Shown piece by piece: positions 15,120 to 23,401 of a stretch of DNA of 64,000 nt. The stretch's first letter is position 1; every line of letters starts with the position of its first letter. Position numbers and translations under genes: made by a program. The notes under the pieces are model-generated. The model had not been told where the DNA came from. It saw only the letters and a program-made list of their open reading frames with translations, and did no database searches. Location: contig CAVSKB010000011.1 in the NCBI GenBank assembly GCA_963728295.1, positions 806,001 to 870,000 on the forward strand, read 5' to 3'. This stretch comes from DATJKD01 sp963728295 (GTDB lineage Bacteria; Pseudomonadota; Gammaproteobacteria; Steroidobacterales; Steroidobacteraceae).

Positions 15120-15949
15120 AGCTCTGCGGACACGACGTCGGGGCCGATCGCCCGTTCTTCCTGATCGCGGGTCCTTGCGTCGTCGAGAGCGAGGCGCTCG
15201 TGATCGACGTCGCTGGCCGGCTCAAGGAGATCACCGACCGGCTCGGGATCCCGTATGTCTTCAAGGCCTCCTACGACAAGGCCAACCGGTCCTCGCGTAC
15301 GAGTTTCCGTGGGCCCGGCCTCGAGCAGGGACTCAAGGCGCTCGAGAAGGTGCGCCGGCAGATCCGCGTTCCCGTGCTGACGGACGTGCACGAGGACACG
15401 CCGCTCGCCGAGGTCGCGGCGGTGGTCGACGTGCTGCAGACCCCCGCCTTTCTCTGCCGGCAGACCAACTTCATCGTCAACGCCGCGTCGCAGGGCAAGC
15501 CGGTCAACATCAAGAAGGGCCAGTTCCTCTCGCCGTGGGAGATGAGCAACGTCGTCGACAAGGCACGCTCGACGGGCAACGAGCAGATCATGGTCTGCGA
15601 GCGCGGCTTCAGCTTCGGTTACAACAACCTCGTGACCGACATGCGTTCGCTGTCGGTAATGCGCGGGACGGGCTGCCCGGTCGTGTTCGACGCGACGCAC
15701 TCGGTGCAGCTGCCCGGCGGCCGGGGCGATACCTCGGGCGGACAGCGCGAATTCATCCCGGTGCTCGCGCGCGCGGCGGTGGCCGCTGGCGTCGCGGGAC
15801 TCTTCATGGAAACCCACCCCGATCCGGCCCGCGCGCTATCGGACGGTCCGAACGCCTGGCCGCTCGACCGGATGGAGTCGATGCTCGCGGTGCTCACTGC
15901 CATCGACGCGGCGGTGAAGGCGCGGCCCTTCGAGGAATCGAGCCTGTGA
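15116..15949 (+). CDS. kdsA: 3-deoxy-D-manno-octulosonate 8-phosphate synthase
   Basis: Condenses phosphoenolpyruvate and arabinose-5-phosphate to Kdo-8-phosphate, the precursor of the inner-core sugar of LPS. 277 residues. Motifs: FLIAGPCVVESEALV, the family loop FKASYDKANRSS, PVLTDVHEDT, FLCRQTNFIVNAA, VNIKKGQFLSPWEM, CERGFSFGYNNLV and DATHSVQLPGG. In the FKASYDKANRS context Asn replaces the metal-binding Cys, so this looks like the metal-independent class (inference from the motif). kdsB, the next enzyme after dephosphorylation, is encoded at 62.8 kb. ATGA overlap with pyrG and GTGA overlap with eno. Confidence 0.96.
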
Positions 15950-17241
15950 CCCCGATCACCGACATTCGCGGCCGCGAAATCATGGACTCGCGCGGCAATC
16001 CGACCGTCGAGGCGGATGTGCTGGTCGCAGGAGTTGCGGGACGTGCGGCCGTGCCTTCGGGCGCGTCCACCGGTACGCGCGAGGCCGTGGAGCTCCGCGA
16101 CGGGGACAAGACGCGCTATTTCGGCAAAGGCGTCCGGCAGGCCGTCGCCAACGTCAACGGCCCCATACGCGAGGTGCTGCTCGGCCAGGATGTGCTCGAC
16201 CAGGCGGGTCTCGACCGAACGCTGATCGCACTGGACGGCACCGACACCAAGTCGCGACTCGGCGCGAACGCGCTCCTCGCAGTTTCGCTCGCAGCCGCGC
16301 ACGCCGCGGCACGGGCCAGCGGGCAGAGCCTGCACCGTCGGCTCGGCGGCCCCGGTCCGCGCCGGATGCCGGTGCCCATGATGAACATCATCAACGGCGG
16401 CGCCCACGCGGACAACAGCGTCGACATCCAGGAATTCATGGTGCTTCCGGTCGGTGCGGCGACCTTTGCGGAGGCGCTCCGGGTCGGCGCAGAAATCTTT
16501 CACACGCTGCGCAAGGTGCTCCACGAGCGCGGGCTCGCCACGGCTGTGGGCGACGAGGGCGGCTTTGCACCCGATCTGCCGTCGAACGAGGCGGCGCTCG
16601 AGACCATCCTCGAGGCGGTCGAGCGGGCGGGGTTCAGGGCCGGTCGCGACGTCTATCTCGGCCTCGATGTGGCGAGCTCGGAGTTCTTCCAGGACGGCAT
16701 CTACACGCTCGAGTCCGAGAACCGGAAATTTACCGCCGTGCAGTTCGTCGATTACCTCGAGGGCCTCACCAGCCGCTATCCCATCCTCACGATCGAGGAC
16801 GGCATGGCGGAAGCGGACTGGAACGGCTGGGCGCTCCTCACCGAGCGGCTGGGGAAGCGCGTCCAGCTCGTGGGCGACGATCTGTTCGTGACCAACACGC
16901 GGATCCTGGGCGAGGGGATCGCGCGGGGGATCGCGAACGCGATCCTGATCAAGCCAAACCAGATCGGCACGCTGACCGAGACGCTGGCGGCGATCGACAT
17001 GGCGACGAAGGCGGGCTACGCAGCAGTCGTCTCCCACCGCTCGGGTGAGACCGAGGACAGCACGATCGCCGACATCGCGGTCGGCACGAGCGCCACGCAG
17101 ATCAAGACCGGTTCCTTGTGCCGCTCCGACCGGGTCGCGAAGTACAACCAGCTGCTCCGCATCGAGGCGGAGCTCGGCGCGGACGCGAGCTACGCGGGGC
17201 ACGAGGCGTTTCCGGTCCCGCTGCCGGTCGGTTGCGCGTGA
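15946..17241 (+). CDS. eno: Enolase
   Basis: Interconverts 2-phosphoglycerate and phosphoenolpyruvate; in many bacteria also part of the RNA degradosome. 431 residues from a GTG at 15946 that overlaps the kdsA stop. Motifs: the N terminus ITDIRGREIMDSRGNPTVE, the flexible-loop region PSGASTG, GGAHADNSVDIQEFM, the metal-ligand region LTIEDGMAEADWNGW and GDDLFVTN, and the signature LIKPNQIGTLTET with SHRSGETEDSTIADIAV. Its product, PEP, is a substrate of the adjacent KdsA, which may explain the coupling. Complete and in frame. Confidence 0.97.
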   Translation: MTPITDIRGREIMDSRGNPTVEADVLVAGVAGRAAVPSGASTGTREAVELRDGDKTRYFGKGVRQAVANVNGPIREVLLGQDVLDQAGLDRTLIALDGTDTKSRLGANALLAVSLAAAHAAARASGQSLHRRLGGPGPRRMPVPMMNIINGGAHADNSVDIQEFMVLPVGAATFAEALRVGAEIFHTLRKVLHERGLATAVGDEGGFAPDLPSNEAALETILEAVERAGFRAGRDVYLGLDVASSEFFQDGIYTLESENRKFTAVQFVDYLEGLTSRYPILTIEDGMAEADWNGWALLTERLGKRVQLVGDDLFVTNTRILGEGIARGIANAILIKPNQIGTLTETLAAIDMATKAGYAAVVSHRSGETEDSTIADIAVGTSATQIKTGSLCRSDRVAKYNQLLRIEAELGADASYAGHEAFPVPLPVGCA

Positions 17242-17296
17242 TGGCCCGATGCAAAATGGTCGCGACCGCGGCGCATTCTGCTAATCTTCCGCGCCC

Positions 17297-17635
17297 ATGA
17301 TGATCCGTATCGTCGCGGGAACCCTGCTGGTGGCGCTGCTCGCGTTGCAGTTCCGGCTCTGGCTCTCGGGCAGCGGCATGCGTGAGGTGTGGCGGCTCGA
17401 GCAGGCGATCGCTACGCAGCAGCACGAAAACGACGGTCTCGAGGCCCGCAACCGCGCCCTTGCGGCCGAGGTGCGCGACCTCAAGGACGGCCATGCGGCG
17501 CTCGAGGAGCGTGCCCGTACCGATCTCGGCATGATTGGCGCGAACGAGACCTTCTACCAGGTCGTGCCGCCGGAGATGTCCAATGCGCCAGCGGCGCAGG
17601 CTTCGGAGCGGACGCCACAGGCCGGCACGCGATGA
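17297..17635 (+). CDS. ftsB: Cell division protein FtsB
   Basis: Small bitopic protein of the FtsQLB complex at the division septum. 112 residues. One N-terminal membrane span (residues 3-20, IRIVAGTLLVALLALQFRL) is followed by a periplasmic coiled coil (about 30-70, LEQAIATQQHENDGLEARN onward) and the family end RTDLGMIGANETFYQVV. It lies between eno and ispD, the usual place. The C-terminal tail of about 20 residues is Ala/Pro/Thr-rich. The stop overlaps the ispD ATG (ATGA). Confidence 0.93.
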   Translation: MMIRIVAGTLLVALLALQFRLWLSGSGMREVWRLEQAIATQQHENDGLEARNRALAAEVRDLKDGHAALEERARTDLGMIGANETFYQVVPPEMSNAPAAQASERTPQAGTR

Positions 17636-18333
17636 CGAGAGCGGTGCGCCGCTGGGCCGTCCTGCCGGCGGCCGGGTGCGGCGAACGATTCGGTGCCGCT
17701 ACGCCCAAGCAGTATCTCAAGGTGCACGGCCGGGCCGTGCTGTCCTGGTCGATGCGCGCCCTGCTGGCGGAGCGCTCGATCAGCGGAATCGTCGTCGCGG
17801 TCGCGGCCGGAGACCGGCGGTTCACGCGCCTGCCGGAAGCGCGCGACCCGCGCGTGGTGAGCTGCATCGGCGGCGCACGACGCGAGTTGTCGGTCGCGCA
17901 TGCGCTCGAGCGCCTGGCGGGCGACGCCCGTGACAGCGATCTGGTGCTGGTGCACGACGCGGCACGACCCTGCCTGCATCGCGATGACCTGAGACGGCTC
18001 CTCGAGCGTGCCGGCCGCGATCCCGCCGGCGGGCTGCTGGCCGTGCCGGTGGGCGACACCCTGAAGCGCGCCGTACAGGGCAACCGAGTCGCCGACACTG
18101 TGCCACGTGAGGGGCTGTGGCGAGCCTTGACCCCGCAGCTCTTCCGTTACGGGTTGCTGCGCCGCGCGCTGATGCTGTGCCTGGCGCACGGCCGCACTGT
18201 CACCGACGAAGCCTCGGCCGTGGAAGCGCTCGGTCTACGTCCGCTGCTCGTGGCCGGTCGCGCCGACAACATCAAGGTGACGCAGCCGGAGGATCTGCGG
18301 CTCGCGGCGGCGGTGCTTGGCGGGAAACGCTAG
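17632..18333 (+). CDS. ispD: 2-C-methyl-D-erythritol 4-phosphate cytidylyltransferase IspD
   Basis: Third step of the MEP isoprenoid pathway, making CDP-methylerythritol. 233 residues from the ATG at 17632. The nucleotide-binding motif is LPAAGCGERFGAATPKQYL, followed by LVHDAARPCL and the C-terminal TDEASAVEALG and NIKVTQPEDL. ispF, encoding a later step, follows after 2 bases, the typical ispDF pair. IspE, which acts between them, is not in this window. Confidence 0.95.
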   Translation: MTRAVRRWAVLPAAGCGERFGAATPKQYLKVHGRAVLSWSMRALLAERSISGIVVAVAAGDRRFTRLPEARDPRVVSCIGGARRELSVAHALERLAGDARDSDLVLVHDAARPCLHRDDLRRLLERAGRDPAGGLLAVPVGDTLKRAVQGNRVADTVPREGLWRALTPQLFRYGLLRRALMLCLAHGRTVTDEASAVEALGLRPLLVAGRADNIKVTQPEDLRLAAAVLGGKR

Positions 18334-18335
18334 CG

Positions 18336-18830
18336 ATGCGCATCGGTCACGGCTACGACGTGCATGCCTTCGGGCCGGGCGGATTCGTGACGCTGGGCGG
18401 CGTGCGGGTGCCGCACGGCAAGGGCGTCGTCGCACATTCCGACGGTGACGTGCTGCTGCATGCGCTCTGCGACGCGATCCTCGGCGCGCTGGGCGAGGGC
18501 GACATCGGTCAGCATTTCCCGGACAGCGATCCGCAATGGAAAGGCGCCAGCAGCCGTCTCTTCCTGCGCCATTGCGCGTCGCTGCTCGCCGCGCGCGGCT
18601 GGCGGCTCGTAAACGCAGATCTCACCCTGCTCGCCGAGGCGCCGCGTCTCGGCGGTCATCGCACCGCGATGCGCGGCAACATCGCCGCGGATCTAGGGGT
18701 CGATATCGGCCGCATCAACCTCAAGGCGACCACGAGCGAAGGGCTGGGTGCGCTCGGGCGCGCAGAGGGCCTGGCATGTCACGCCGTCGTGCTGCTCAAG
18801 CGCCTCGACGCTACGGGCTCCTCCGGCTGA
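18336..18830 (+). CDS. ispF: 2-C-methyl-D-erythritol 2,4-cyclodiphosphate synthase IspF
   Basis: Cyclises CDP-methylerythritol 2-phosphate in the MEP pathway, as a zinc-dependent trimer. 164 residues. Zn ligands are visible as Asp8 and His10 in GHGYDVHAF and the His of AHSDGDVLLHALCDAILGA. Further motifs are DIGQHFPDSDPQWKG and NLKATTSEGLGALGR near the C terminus. The ATG at 18336 lies 2 bases after ispD. truD begins 1 base after its stop. Confidence 0.96.
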   Translation: MRIGHGYDVHAFGPGGFVTLGGVRVPHGKGVVAHSDGDVLLHALCDAILGALGEGDIGQHFPDSDPQWKGASSRLFLRHCASLLAARGWRLVNADLTLLAEAPRLGGHRTAMRGNIAADLGVDIGRINLKATTSEGLGALGRAEGLACHAVVLLKRLDATGSSG

Positions 18831-18831
18831 G

Positions 18832-19875
18832 GTGAACGAACTCCCGCTCGCCTGGGGTCCGCCGCCCGCGCGGGGTCGAATCCGCGTGGCGCCCGAGGAC
18901 TTCCGCGTCGAGGAGCTGCTTGGCTTCGCACCGGAGGGCTCGGGCGCACACCTGCTCCTCCACGTCGAGAAGCGCGGCGCAAACTCGGGTTGGGTCGCTG
19001 CCGCGCTGGCCCGCGCGGCGCAAGTCGCCAGCCGCGACGTGGGCATGAGCGGTTACAAGGACCGCGATGCCGTCACACGCCAGTACTACAGCCTGCCCAC
19101 GTCGGCCGCCGTTCCTGCGGGCGGGTGGACGGGCTTCGAAGGCGAGGGTTTCCGCGTGCTCGAGGCGACTCCGCATGGCAGGAAACTCCGCACCGGGACG
19201 CACCGCGCCAACCGGTTCCGTATCGCGATCCGCGGCGTCTCTGGGGACGCCGAGGCCATCGTGCGGCGGCTCCAGGATATCGAGCGCGGTGGTGTACCCA
19301 ATTACTTCGGTCCGCAACGCTTCGGCCGCGACGGCGCCAACCTGCGCGTGGCCCACGCATGGGCCGGGGGCGGATCGGCGCCGCGGGCGCGCGCCGATCG
19401 AAGCTTCGCGCTGTCCGCGGCGCGGAGCTCACTCTTCAACGCGGTCCTGGCCCGGCGCGTGCGCGAGGGCAGCTGGCAGCGGCTCCTGACGGGCGATGCC
19501 GCGATGCTCGACGGACGCCGGAGCTGGTTCCGGGTGGACACCGTCGACGAGACGTTGCAGTCGCGCTGCCAGGCGCTCGATCTGCATCCGAGTGGCCCGC
19601 TGCACGGGCGCGGCGATTCACCGGTGGCAGCCGCAGTCGCGGAGTTGGAGCAGCAGCTCGCCTCCCAGGACGCCGCGCTCACGAGGCTGCTCGAATCCCA
19701 GGGGCTGGAACATGAACGACGCAGCCTGCGCGTCCCCGTGCGCCCGCTAACCTGGCAACTCGATCCGGGCACGATCGACCTCGTGTTCGAGCTGCCGCGC
19801 GGCGCCTTCGCGACGGCGGTGCTGCACGAGCTGCTCGCGGACGCCTGGGACCCTGCGGAGCGGGGCGAGGATTGA
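18832..19875 (+). CDS. truD: tRNA pseudouridine(13) synthase TruD
   Basis: Isomerises U13 of tRNA-Glu. 347 residues from a GTG at 18832, chosen because NELPLAWGPPPARGRIRV and PEDFRVEELLGF are the normal N terminus. The catalytic Asp is in GMSGYKDRDAVTRQYYS. The conserved NYFGPQRFGRDG block and the inserted TRUD domain (SLFNAVLARRVREGSW, LDGRRSWF) are present. E. coli TruD has 349 residues. Its end converges on the minus-strand smr gene, with 3 bases between stops. Confidence 0.95.
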   Translation: MNELPLAWGPPPARGRIRVAPEDFRVEELLGFAPEGSGAHLLLHVEKRGANSGWVAAALARAAQVASRDVGMSGYKDRDAVTRQYYSLPTSAAVPAGGWTGFEGEGFRVLEATPHGRKLRTGTHRANRFRIAIRGVSGDAEAIVRRLQDIERGGVPNYFGPQRFGRDGANLRVAHAWAGGGSAPRARADRSFALSAARSSLFNAVLARRVREGSWQRLLTGDAAMLDGRRSWFRVDTVDETLQSRCQALDLHPSGPLHGRGDSPVAAAVAELEQQLASQDAALTRLLESQGLEHERRSLRVPVRPLTWQLDPGTIDLVFELPRGAFATAVLHELLADAWDPAERGED

Positions 19876-19878
19876 GCG

Positions 19879-20418
19879 TCAGGCGCGCCGACCGGTCTGC
19901 CGCGCGAGCAGCACGTATACCGCCCCCGTGCCACCGTCGACCGGCCGTGCGGAGACGAACGCGACCACCGGTTCGAAGCGCCGCAGCAAGTGATCGACCA
20001 GCCGCTTTATCACCGGTCCGCCCGAACCGGAGCGGCGGCCCTTGCCGTGGATCACGCGCACGCAACGCAGGCCCATGGTCATCGAACCGGCGACGAATTC
20101 ACGCAGCGCGTCCTGCGCCGCCTGACGGCTGAGACCGTGCAGATCGATCTCGGCCTGGACCGCCCAATAGCCGCGCCGCAGCCTCCGCACCACGTCCCTG
20201 GACGTGCCCGGGCGCGCAAACTCGACCTCGTCGCCGGATTCCAGCATGGACGCATCGTCGGGTGCGGCCAGCGAGTCGCGGAGCACCGCCGAGGCTTCGG
20301 CGCGTGCGAACCGAGCGACAGCGCGCGGTCTGGGCGCCGACGGCCGGGCGGTGCGGCGGGGCAGGGGCCGCACATCGCGCATCGCGTCGCGGAATGCCTG
20401 GTCGTCGTCGTCGGCCAT
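19879..20418 (-). CDS. Smr-domain protein
   Basis: 179-residue protein with a C-terminal Smr (small MutS-related) domain, a fold often having DNA or RNA nicking endonuclease activity. The N-terminal half is charged and likely disordered, with an Arg/Pro-rich stretch. The Smr domain starts near residue 85 with AEIDLHGLSRQAAQDAL, where DLHG is the signature, followed by CVRVIHGKGRRSGSGGPVIK, which carries the second signature (HGKG). It resembles the stand-alone SmrA/SmrB group; which one cannot be decided here. Transcribed away from surE, with a 113-base divergent region between them. Confidence 0.88.
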   Translation of the reverse strand: MADDDDQAFRDAMRDVRPLPRRTARPSAPRPRAVARFARAEASAVLRDSLAAPDDASMLESGDEVEFARPGTSRDVVRRLRRGYWAVQAEIDLHGLSRQAAQDALREFVAGSMTMGLRCVRVIHGKGRRSGSGGPVIKRLVDHLLRRFEPVVAFVSARPVDGGTGAVYVLLARQTGRRA

Positions 20419-20460
20419 CGCCCGTGCCCCGTCTGTTCGCTTCCGGCAAGTGAGGATTCC

Positions 20461-20504
20461 AGTATAGTTGCGCCGCGTTCGCGTCCAACCCCCGGGATCC
20501 CGGG
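20461..20504 (+). promoter_or_regulatory. Candidate -10 element and 14-bp palindrome before surE
   Basis: The 113 bases between smr (minus) and surE hold TATAGT at 20463-20468, close to a sigma-70 -10 box. At a 16-base spacer upstream lies TTCCGG, a poor -35 box. Downstream, 20491-20504 is a perfect 14-base palindrome (CCCGGGATCCCGGG) in the predicted leader. No T-run follows, so it is not a classic terminator. Function unknown. Confidence 0.3.
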
Positions 20505-20531
20505 CCCGTGGAGTTCCGCCCGCATCCTCGC

Positions 20532-21284
20532 GTGAGAATCCTGGTCAGCAATGACGACGGCTACCGTGCCGACGGTCTCAAGACCCTGGTCGAGGCGCTT
20601 AGCTCCCTTGCCGAGGTCACCGTCGTCGCTCCCGACCGTAACCGCAGCGGCGCGAGCAATTCGCTCACGCTCGACGTGCCTTTGCGCGTGCACCAGCATG
20701 GCGAGCGCATGTATCACGTCAACGGTACACCCACGGACTGTGTACACCTGGCGATCTCGGGGCTCTTCGACTACGAACACGACATGGTCGTATCCGGGAT
20801 CAACGACGGCGCAAACCTGGGCGACGATGTGCTCTATTCGGGAACGGTCGCCGCGGCGGTCGAGGGGCGGTTTCTCGGGTTGCCCACGATGGCGGTGTCG
20901 CTGGTCTTGCGCCAGGCACGGAACTTCGCCACCGCCGCGCGGGTGGCGAGCGAGCTCGTGATGCGCCTCACCCGCACGCCGCTGCATGCCTCGATGATCC
21001 TCAACGTAAACGTGCCGGATCTGCCGTACGAGCAGTTGCAGGGACTCCGTGCGACACGCCTGGGTCATCGTCATCGTTCCGAGCCCGTTGTCGAAAGCGC
21101 CGATCCGCGCGGTCGGCCGGTGTACTGGGTCGGCCCCGCAGGGGAGGGCGCCGACGCGGGTGAAGGCACCGACTTTGACGCCGTGGCGAACGGGTTCGTC
21201 TCGGTCACACCGCTGCAGGTCGATCTCACGCGCCACTCGGCGTTGTCGGACCTCGACGACTGGCTGAGCGGCCGCGCGCCCTGA
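20532..21284 (+). CDS. surE: 5'/3'-nucleotidase SurE
   Basis: Metal-dependent nucleoside monophosphate phosphatase linked to stationary-phase survival. Start chosen at GTG 20532, which gives MRILVSNDDGY, the exact family N terminus (Asp8-Asp9 metal ligands), and 250 residues (253 in E. coli). An upstream GTG at 20508 would add eight residues. Motifs: VVAPDRNRSGASNSLTL, VNGTPTDCVHLAISGL, VSGINDGANLGDDVLYSGTV, and the C-terminal TDFDAVANGFVSVTPL. Followed 9 bases later by pcm, the conserved surE-pcm pair. Confidence 0.95.
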   Translation: MRILVSNDDGYRADGLKTLVEALSSLAEVTVVAPDRNRSGASNSLTLDVPLRVHQHGERMYHVNGTPTDCVHLAISGLFDYEHDMVVSGINDGANLGDDVLYSGTVAAAVEGRFLGLPTMAVSLVLRQARNFATAARVASELVMRLTRTPLHASMILNVNVPDLPYEQLQGLRATRLGHRHRSEPVVESADPRGRPVYWVGPAGEGADAGEGTDFDAVANGFVSVTPLQVDLTRHSALSDLDDWLSGRAP

Positions 21285-21293
21285 GGCCAGGCG

Positions 21294-21956
21294 ATGGGAG
21301 ACTCTCGCGTTTCAGGCATCGGCATGACTTCGGCGCGGACGCGCGAGCGGCTGGTCGCGCGCCTGCGGGAGACCGGCATCGGCGACAGCCAGGTTCTGGA
21401 TCGCATCCGCAGCGTCCCGAGGCACCTGTTCGTCGACGAGGCACTGGCGAGCCGGGCTTACGAGGACACCGCGCTGCCGCTCGGGCACGGGCAGACGATC
21501 TCGCAACCCTACATCGTCGCCCGAATGACCGAGGCGCTGATCGAAGGCGGCGCGCCGCGCAAGGTGCTCGAAATCGGCACGGGTTGCGGGTACCAGACAG
21601 CGATCCTCGCGCCCCTGGTGGTCACGCTGTACAGCGTCGAGCGGATCGCCGCGCTGCAGCAGCGCGCACGCAGGGTGCTGCGCGATCTCCGGATCCGCAA
21701 CGTCCACATGCGACACGGCGACGGTTTCGAAGGCTGGGCGGCCTATGCCCCCTACGACGGGATCATCGTCTCGGCCGCCGCGCATTCGGTTCCGCCGGCC
21801 CTGCTCGAGCAGCTCGCGCCGGCCGGGCGGCTGGTCATCCCGGTCGGTCCCGAACGCGAACAGCAGCTGATCCGCATCACCCGTCGCGGCGACGTCTTCG
21901 AGCGCGAGCCGCTCGGGGCGGTGATGTTCGTACCCCTGCTCGCTGGGATCTCGTGA
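21294..21956 (+). CDS. pcm: Protein-L-isoaspartate O-methyltransferase
   Basis: SAM-dependent repair methyltransferase acting on isoaspartyl residues in damaged proteins. 220 residues from the ATG at 21294; an ATG at 21324 would give 210 residues and may be the true start. Motifs: RHLFVDEALASRAYEDTALP, GQTISQPYIVARM, and SAM motif I VLEIGTGCGYQTAIL, then DGIIVSAAAHSVPPALLEQL and GRLVIPVG. Follows surE. Ends 5 bases before the convergent Mth938-like gene. Confidence 0.95.
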   Translation: MGDSRVSGIGMTSARTRERLVARLRETGIGDSQVLDRIRSVPRHLFVDEALASRAYEDTALPLGHGQTISQPYIVARMTEALIEGGAPRKVLEIGTGCGYQTAILAPLVVTLYSVERIAALQQRARRVLRDLRIRNVHMRHGDGFEGWAAYAPYDGIIVSAAAHSVPPALLEQLAPAGRLVIPVGPEREQQLIRITRRGDVFEREPLGAVMFVPLLAGIS

Positions 21957-21961
21957 TCGCT

Positions 21962-22339
21962 TCAGTGACGGTCGGGCAGGAGTGCCGCGACGACCGCACG
22001 ACCCTCGGCCAGCATGACGTTGTAGGTGCGGCAGGCCGCGCCCGTGTTCATGACCTCGAAGCCGATCTTCGACTGGTGGAGTGCTGCGAGCACCTCGCGC
22101 CGCGGAAACACCTGGCGCGCGCCGGTGCCGATCAGGAGCACCTCGGGTTCGAGCGCAAACGCAGATTCGAGGTCGGCCACCTCGAGCTCCGCGATGTCCC
22201 GTGGCGGCCAGTTCTCGATCAACGTTCCCGCGCTTACGATCACGCTGCCCGCACAGTCGCGCTGGCCGATCCGGAAGCCTGCGGGCGTGTAAGCGCGAAT
22301 GATGTTCGCCGATCTCGGAGCGTCAACCGTGAGTTTCAT
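21962..22339 (-). CDS. Mth938/DUF498-domain protein
   Basis: 125-residue cytoplasmic protein of the Mth938-like (DUF498/DUF598, AAMDC) family, whose biochemical role is not established. Recognisable blocks are the N-terminal SANIIRAYTPAGFRIG, PEVLLIGTGARQVFPRREV and the C-terminal GFEVMNTGAACRTYNVMLAEGR, the last being the family hallmark. Transcribed on the minus strand, converging with pcm and diverging from the rpfE-like gene. The Mth938/rpfE/recJ neighbourhood is familiar from Xanthomonadaceae (from memory, not searched). Confidence 0.85.
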   Translation of the reverse strand: MKLTVDAPRSANIIRAYTPAGFRIGQRDCAGSVIVSAGTLIENWPPRDIAELEVADLESAFALEPEVLLIGTGARQVFPRREVLAALHQSKIGFEVMNTGAACRTYNVMLAEGRAVVAALLPDRH

Positions 22340-22393
22340 CGCGTTACCTTACCCAATCGTCACCGGCGGGTCACCGCGCAACGGAGGCATCGT

Positions 22394-23401
22394 TTGACCC
22401 CGGTGTCGCAATCCAGTGTCGCGCTTGCCTTGCCCGCGTTACGCAGCGCACTCGAGCGGGAAGGCGCGCGACGTGGCGCCATGCCGGATCTGCCGGATAC
22501 CCGGTGGCTCGCGTCAAGGGGCCGCCGCAGCGCGGCCTGGCAGCTTGACTGGCGGGCATGGCTGCTGTCGCGCTTCGGACCGGGGGCAGATGCGCTGCAG
22601 CGCTGTCCGGCCGGTGCCAGCGTACGTGCCCTGGCCACGGGCGCACGCGACGAGGGTTGCTGGGCCTGCGCACAACCGGTGCACCTGCTCACGGGCCTCG
22701 ATCGCCTGCGGCTCGCGCCGCTGGCAGGTCTGGAACTGCCGCCCGACGAGGCACATGCGCTCGCCGACTCGATCAACGCGGCGCTTGCGGGGAGCGGTTA
22801 CATGCTGTGGCCCGCGAAGTCGGGTCCATGGGCGCTCGCATGTCCCACCGACATGGAATGTGACACCGCGGAGCCCGTGCAGGTGGAGGGTGACGACATC
22901 CGCGATTGTCTGCCTGGAGGGCGGGATGGCGCGAAGATCCGCAAGTTGACCAACGAGCTGCAGATGTTGCTTCACGAACATCCGATCAACATCCGCCGGA
23001 CCGCGCGCGGTCTGGCACCGGTCAATTCGATCTGGCTGTGGGGCTTCGGACGGGCGCGCGAGCCCGCGGCCGGGCCGCTGCCCGCGTTGTGCAGCGATGA
23101 CGCCTGGCTCAACGGGCTGTGGCGACTGCACGGCGCCGAGGCACGGCCGCTCGCGTCCGCCCCGGACGCGCTCGCTACGGAGCCCACTCTCCTGATCGCA
23201 GCTGCGGATGCCGGTGCTGATCCTGCCGCGCAACTCGACCGCTGGGAGTCGGAGCTCTGCGCACCGCTGGTCGCCGCACTGCGCAAGGGACGAATCCGCG
23301 AGGCGAGCGTGCTGCTGGGCGATGCGCCGTACACGATTTCGCGTGCCGATCGCTTTGCCGTGTGGCGTCGTCCTCGTCCGTGGCAGGAGCTGCTGACATG
23401 A
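22394..23401 (+). CDS. RpfE-like conserved protein
   Basis: 335-residue protein resembling Xanthomonas RpfE, named from the rpf pathogenicity-regulation locus but of unproven biochemistry; relatives are often annotated as cofactor-independent phosphoglycerate mutase-like. The best match by eye is the central block ELQMLLHEHPIN followed by APVNSIWLWGFGRAR. The C-terminal half includes WESELCAPLVAALRKGRI and the ending RFAVWRRPRPW. The TTG at 22394 is preferred because GGAGG lies at 22383-22387 with 6 bases between; a GTG at 22403 is the alternative. It overlaps the recJ ATG by 4 bases. The rpfE-recJ-prfB-lysS order supports the call. Confidence 0.75.
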   Translation: MTPVSQSSVALALPALRSALEREGARRGAMPDLPDTRWLASRGRRSAAWQLDWRAWLLSRFGPGADALQRCPAGASVRALATGARDEGCWACAQPVHLLTGLDRLRLAPLAGLELPPDEAHALADSINAALAGSGYMLWPAKSGPWALACPTDMECDTAEPVQVEGDDIRDCLPGGRDGAKIRKLTNELQMLLHEHPINIRRTARGLAPVNSIWLWGFGRAREPAAGPLPALCSDDAWLNGLWRLHGAEARPLASAPDALATEPTLLIAAADAGADPAAQLDRWESELCAPLVAALRKGRIREASVLLGDAPYTISRADRFAVWRRPRPWQELLT

